10,820 bases of DNA. Origin: Saccoglossus kowalevskii (taxonomy: Eukaryota > Hemichordata > Enteropneusta > Harrimaniidae). Positions 8,166 through 10,820 of the stretch are shown piece after piece. Within the stretch, counting starts at the first letter, position 1; each line of letters begins with the position of its first letter. The notes under the pieces were generated by a model, which saw only the letters and a list, made by a program, of their open reading frames with translations, had not been told where the DNA came from and ran no database searches. The stretch lies in the NCBI RefSeq assembly GCF_000003605.2, contig NW_003109081.1:237660-248479 (forward strand), in the 5' to 3' direction. Position numbers and translations under genes: made by a program.

Positions 8166-8235
8166 TGTTATCTCCCTCGCCGATTTGGCAGTGTGTTGTT
8201 TGTGTGTCCCCCTACGTAACTTAAGTATCTATATA

Positions 8236-8551
8236 AAAACAAACTTTTTTCTATGTGTGTTCATGAGGTGAAGCAAAAACTGTTGAAAGACAGCATTAGA
8301 TACTAGTTTGTCACAACTATTAATTCACTTAGTGATTTAATATCTTGACATACTGTCTTACACCCCTTTGTGTTTTTATTCTGAGTTTGTATGAGCACCC
8401 AAATGAAGTGTACATTATGCATTGCCGTTATTATTTGCTATGATTGGCTTTAGTATGAGCCCTGTTTTTGTTTTGTTTTATTAGAGGTCATGTTAGATAG
8501 CATGATAATTATACTGTTAAGTTTTGGTATTTTAAAATATACTCATGCAGT
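8236..8551 (+). repeat. RPA-tail repeat, copy B (unsplit)
   Basis: This copy matches 5415-5671 and 6751-6900 in order and without the 1.08-kb gap. It starts inside the RPA-like coding region (equivalent to the NKLFS residues), so only the last part of that gene plus downstream sequence is left. It begins about 70 bases after the recognisable end of the reverse transcriptase and lies some 330 bases upstream of the Helitron Rep start, consistent with an RPA gene followed by the Rep gene in one element. Confidence 0.6.
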
Positions 8552-8880
8552 TGCTTGCTACAATTAGATTTATTTAAATTCTTCAAGAAATAATTACAAT
8601 TATATCATTTCTAATTTGTTGCTGTCTCGTTTGTTTCTCTACAACACTGCTATCACACATTGAATATACAGTAAACATAATTAACATATTAACCATGGAC
8701 CTGTATGTCTTGCTCAGTCTTATCCAATAATATACAAACTAATGGACCTGCCATTGACAAGACAACTAGCACGCTGTTGTCTCATGGGAACTAGCCAGCA
8801 TATCAGCAAGTTGATTATAATCACCTTCCATAGGACTTGTTGTAATTGTGTTTTTTAGATACAACATCCGAATAGCCAAT
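8552..8880. other. Intergenic stretch upstream of the Rep relic
   Basis: AT-rich, with no coding similarity seen. The string TGTGTTTTTTAG (ending at 8858) resembles a 3' splice site 22 bases before the ATG at 8881. It is probably the untranslated leader or intergenic spacer between RPA and Rep genes of the Helitron. No match to the equivalent sequence after copy A (6901 onward) was evident by eye. Confidence 0.3.
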
Positions 8881-9523
8881 ATGCCAAAGAGAAGTAAGCG
8901 ATCACAACAAATGGATGGATAATGTTAGCAAATTGGACAAGCTCAATCTTACATTAAATCTGAATAGTGTCTACTTTGATGCTAGCAACATTAATAAGAA
9001 AGTTGATTTTGATTCCCCTAGTAAATTCAATATGAAAATCCAAGAAGATTGTGAACGAACCTGTACAAAATGTGCCCAAAAACTTCAGTTTCTACCAATC
9101 CAATCACTGATGTGATTGGAACTGAATGCCAGATTGTCATCAGATTCGCATCCAGTGGATTTCAGGTTTTATCCTCCTACTAAAGCACAACAAAGAAACA
9201 TGTGTGAAGTCTTGGGTAATACAATAGCTTCAAATACGAATTACCATGTGTATCATAATTCGCACTATCAGGGTTTTGGACCGAGATTGACATCCAATTT
9301 CCACACATACTCAATCCGAGCTGATGGTAACTGTTTTCTTCGTGCAATCAGTTTTTCACTAACTGGAGATGAAAATCGCTTTCATATACTTGATAAGATC
9401 AATTCCAATTCCAGAAATGAGAAAGAGATTTTGAATGTTGATACACAACCGGGTAACTTTCTTGGTGAAACTGATGATAGTGATAATGATGATGAAAATG
9501 AATCTGAGAAAATTATGATGTGA
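8881..9523 (+). pseudogene. Helitron Rep relic, N-terminus with truncated OTU domain
   Basis: ATG 8881 opens MPKRSKRSQQMDG, a basic start, and stops at 8920. Frame +2 takes over at about 8915, likely because of a doubled ATGG at 8911-8918. It runs to 9523 with one TGA at 9113. A CERTCTKC cysteine cluster precedes that stop. The OTU cysteine-protease motif is clear: RADGNCFLRAISFSLTGDE, with the Asp and Cys of the active site present. OTU domains cleave ubiquitin chains; in Helitrons the module's role is unknown. The C-terminal part of an OTU fold, including the catalytic His, is not found. Instead, about ten residues later comes an Asp/Glu/Asn-rich linker (9470-9515). The frame then shifts near 9515. 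Confidence 0.65.
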
Positions 9524-10158
9524 ATCATGGAACCGATGAGGAATATTATGATTTGCCCCAATATTTGACTGAATGTACATCTGTTAGCATTATTGACCCA
9601 CTAACCAAAACTGACAATGAAAACAGTATCACAGAGAAAATCGCAGCAGCCATTGTTCAAAAGGAAAGGTCTTTGAATGCAAAAATGGCAAAGTCTGAGC
9701 AAATGTCTTTCATAGCTGTTGCACCAACTGTGTCAAGTGAATTCAGAAGTTGGTCGGAATGTGAAGATTTGGAAGATCGTTGTTTTCCACATCTTTTCCC
9801 CCATGGCACTGAGGGATTATCTGTCAACTTACCAGAAGAAAGGGTGTGAGTTTTTCAAATTACATAAAGCAAAGAATGCTTAGCCTGGACATTCGGTATT
9901 GCAAAGTCACCACATACATGTTTTTCATGTACAATGTAAAAGAACAACTGGAGATAAAACGCAGTTATGTTACCTTCTTTAGAAAGTCAAAAGTGGACAG
10001 AAGCCGCTACACTGCCAAGTTTTTTTAAATCTGCAGACAAACATGAGATAGAGCGAACTGATTTAGGCTATCGGGTGTTTTCCAACGTCCATACTTTCAA
10101 GCTGCTAAACAGAAAATCAACAGCATGATTAGAACGTTGTGATCCCCAAAACTCTTCC
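9515..10158 (+). pseudogene. Helitron Rep relic, Helitron-like N-terminal domain
   Basis: Frame +1 (9520-9846) continues the acidic linker and then LEDRCFPHLFPHGTEG, the conserved FPxLFPxG block of Helitron Rep proteins. A one-base shift at 9846 leads to SFSNYIKQRMLSLDIRY and TYMFFMYNVKEQLE (frame 3), matching the Y-x-K-Q-R...RF...YLF block. This frame stops at 10026. Frame +1 at 10030 reads SADKHEIERTDLGYRVF. Frame 3 at 10080 reads FQRPYFQAAKQKINSMIRTL before a TGA at 10140. All pieces are in the order expected for the domain that precedes the HUH nuclease. The breaks rule out a functional product. Confidence 0.65.
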
Positions 10159-10820
10159 TTGAGTGCAGCCGAGAGTCATTGGGTTAAACCTCTCAAAATG
10201 TTCATTCAGAAAGAATGGAATACTGTTATTTCTGATGATGTTTTTGAACACATGTTAACTTCTGAAATCAATAAGCTAATCATAGGTAACATTGTAGATG
10301 TGACGATGCATTACAGCAACCGTGTCAAAGTCATCTTCAAACACTTGCAGAAACCTGGCATATTGGACCAGTATCATGTTGTGGACTATTGAATTGAATT
10401 CCAACAGCGTGGTGCCCCACATGTACGCTCACTTTTGTGGCTGAAAGATGCAACTAGCAACAGCCCTCCTCGGTATGACAAAACTGATGAGACATGCACT
10501 GCTTGGGAAGATTTCATAGAGCACATCATTTGTGTACAACTTCCAGATGATGGCAGTGATCTGAAACATGACGTAAGATTTTTCCAAACACATAGACATA
10601 ATTTCACTTTACGGAACAAATGCAAAACGATCATCATACAATCCAAAGAAGGTCATGGATGGTGTGAAAGAAGGCCCGAGTTAAAAATTAATACTTGTCG
10701 TTTTAAATTTCCCAATTTCCCGGTGCTAAAAACCTAAGTTCAGATGCACCAGATGATGCCACAAGTGAAGAAGAATTGAAAACGTGGAAGAACTACTACA
10801 TGTCTGTCGGAAATACATAC
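10159..10820 (+). pseudogene. Helitron Rep relic, HUH nuclease region, motif altered
   Basis: Frame +1 starts with the LSAAESHW block typical of Helitron Rep, reaches a TGA at 10390, and goes on in the same frame with IEFQQRGAPHVRSLLWLKDA. The HUH position should read P-H-x-H; here it reads P-H-V-R, so the second metal-binding His is Arg (CGC, one transition from CAC). Downstream are TAWEDFIEHIICVQLP, a THRHNFT block and C-R-F-x-F-P, as in the family. A TAA at 10735 ends the frame; another frame resumes from about 10737 to the window edge. The catalytic Tyr motif and helicase are outside the window. Confidence 0.65.

Larger units (their letters stand above)
8236..10820 (+). mobile_element. 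Degraded OTU-type Helitron, cut by the window end
   Basis: The span contains the tail of an RPA-like gene, an intergenic stretch, and a Rep-type protein with an OTU motif, the Helitron-like N-terminal domain and the HUH nuclease region. Helitrons move by rolling-circle transposition, with Rep cutting one strand and a fused PIF1-type helicase unwinding. Animal Helitrons often also carry OTU and RPA-like modules. The helicase would lie beyond the window. Neither terminus (TC start, hairpin-CTRR end) is visible. Many stops and frameshifts show it is not autonomous. Confidence 0.65.

Noticed and set aside
9359-9580. 73-codon open frame on the - strand
   Set aside because: Antisense shadow of the acidic linker: repeated GAT/GAA codons read as Ile/Phe on the other strand.
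10386-10646. 86-codon open frame on the - strand
   Set aside because: Antisense to the Helitron HUH region, which has clear family motifs on the + strand.
1-10820. CRISPR array, prokaryotic operon or phage-like system
   Set aside because: No regularly spaced identical repeats, no compact same-strand gene series, no ribosome-binding sites; the contents are animal transposon families.

Overview
This looks like nuclear DNA of an invertebrate animal. It is AT-rich and gene-poor, full of short simple repeats and degraded transposon pieces, and it has no operon structure or bacterial ribosome-binding sites. The combination of OTU-bearing Helitron, RPA-like OB-fold gene and reverse-transcriptase relic, together with the repeat style, suggests a marine lophotrochozoan, possibly a bivalve mollusc. 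That placement is inference. I see no intact host gene, rRNA, tRNA or CRISPR array. Every recognisable coding stretch is on the + strand and broken by stops and frameshifts.

Layout. 1-4150: non-coding, with a GC/CpG-rich foldback repeat (66-202), a mosaic of short repeats (about 1250-2030) including a perfect RFX X-box palindrome, a duplicated ~30-bp block (2362 and 2567), and AT-rich sequence with homopolymer runs. 4151-4840: degenerate nested repeats in two scales. 4940-5452: relic of an RPA70/SSB-like OB-fold protein with a C4 zinc ribbon, of the kind carried by animal Helitrons. 5415-5671 plus 6751-6900: one copy of a repeat (RPA 3' end and downstream sequence) split by about 1.08 kb. The split segment holds three octamer (ATGCAAAT) sites and an unrecognised coding relic (6154-6720). 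7205-8165: degraded reverse transcriptase, probably Penelope-like, cut off just after the start of the RT core. 8236-8551: a second, unsplit copy of the RPA-3'-end repeat. 8881-10820: degraded OTU-Helitron Rep protein (OTU motif, Helitron-like N-terminal domain, HUH region) running off the window edge, with the HUH motif itself altered.

How it fits together: the two RPA-tail copies, one of them directly upstream of the Helitron Rep relic, suggest an RPA-then-Rep/helicase element layout. That element family seems to have decayed here in at least two copies, with a retroelement and another insertion mixed in. This is a transposon graveyard rather than a working gene cluster. The most interesting unexplained part is the 5672-6750 segment.
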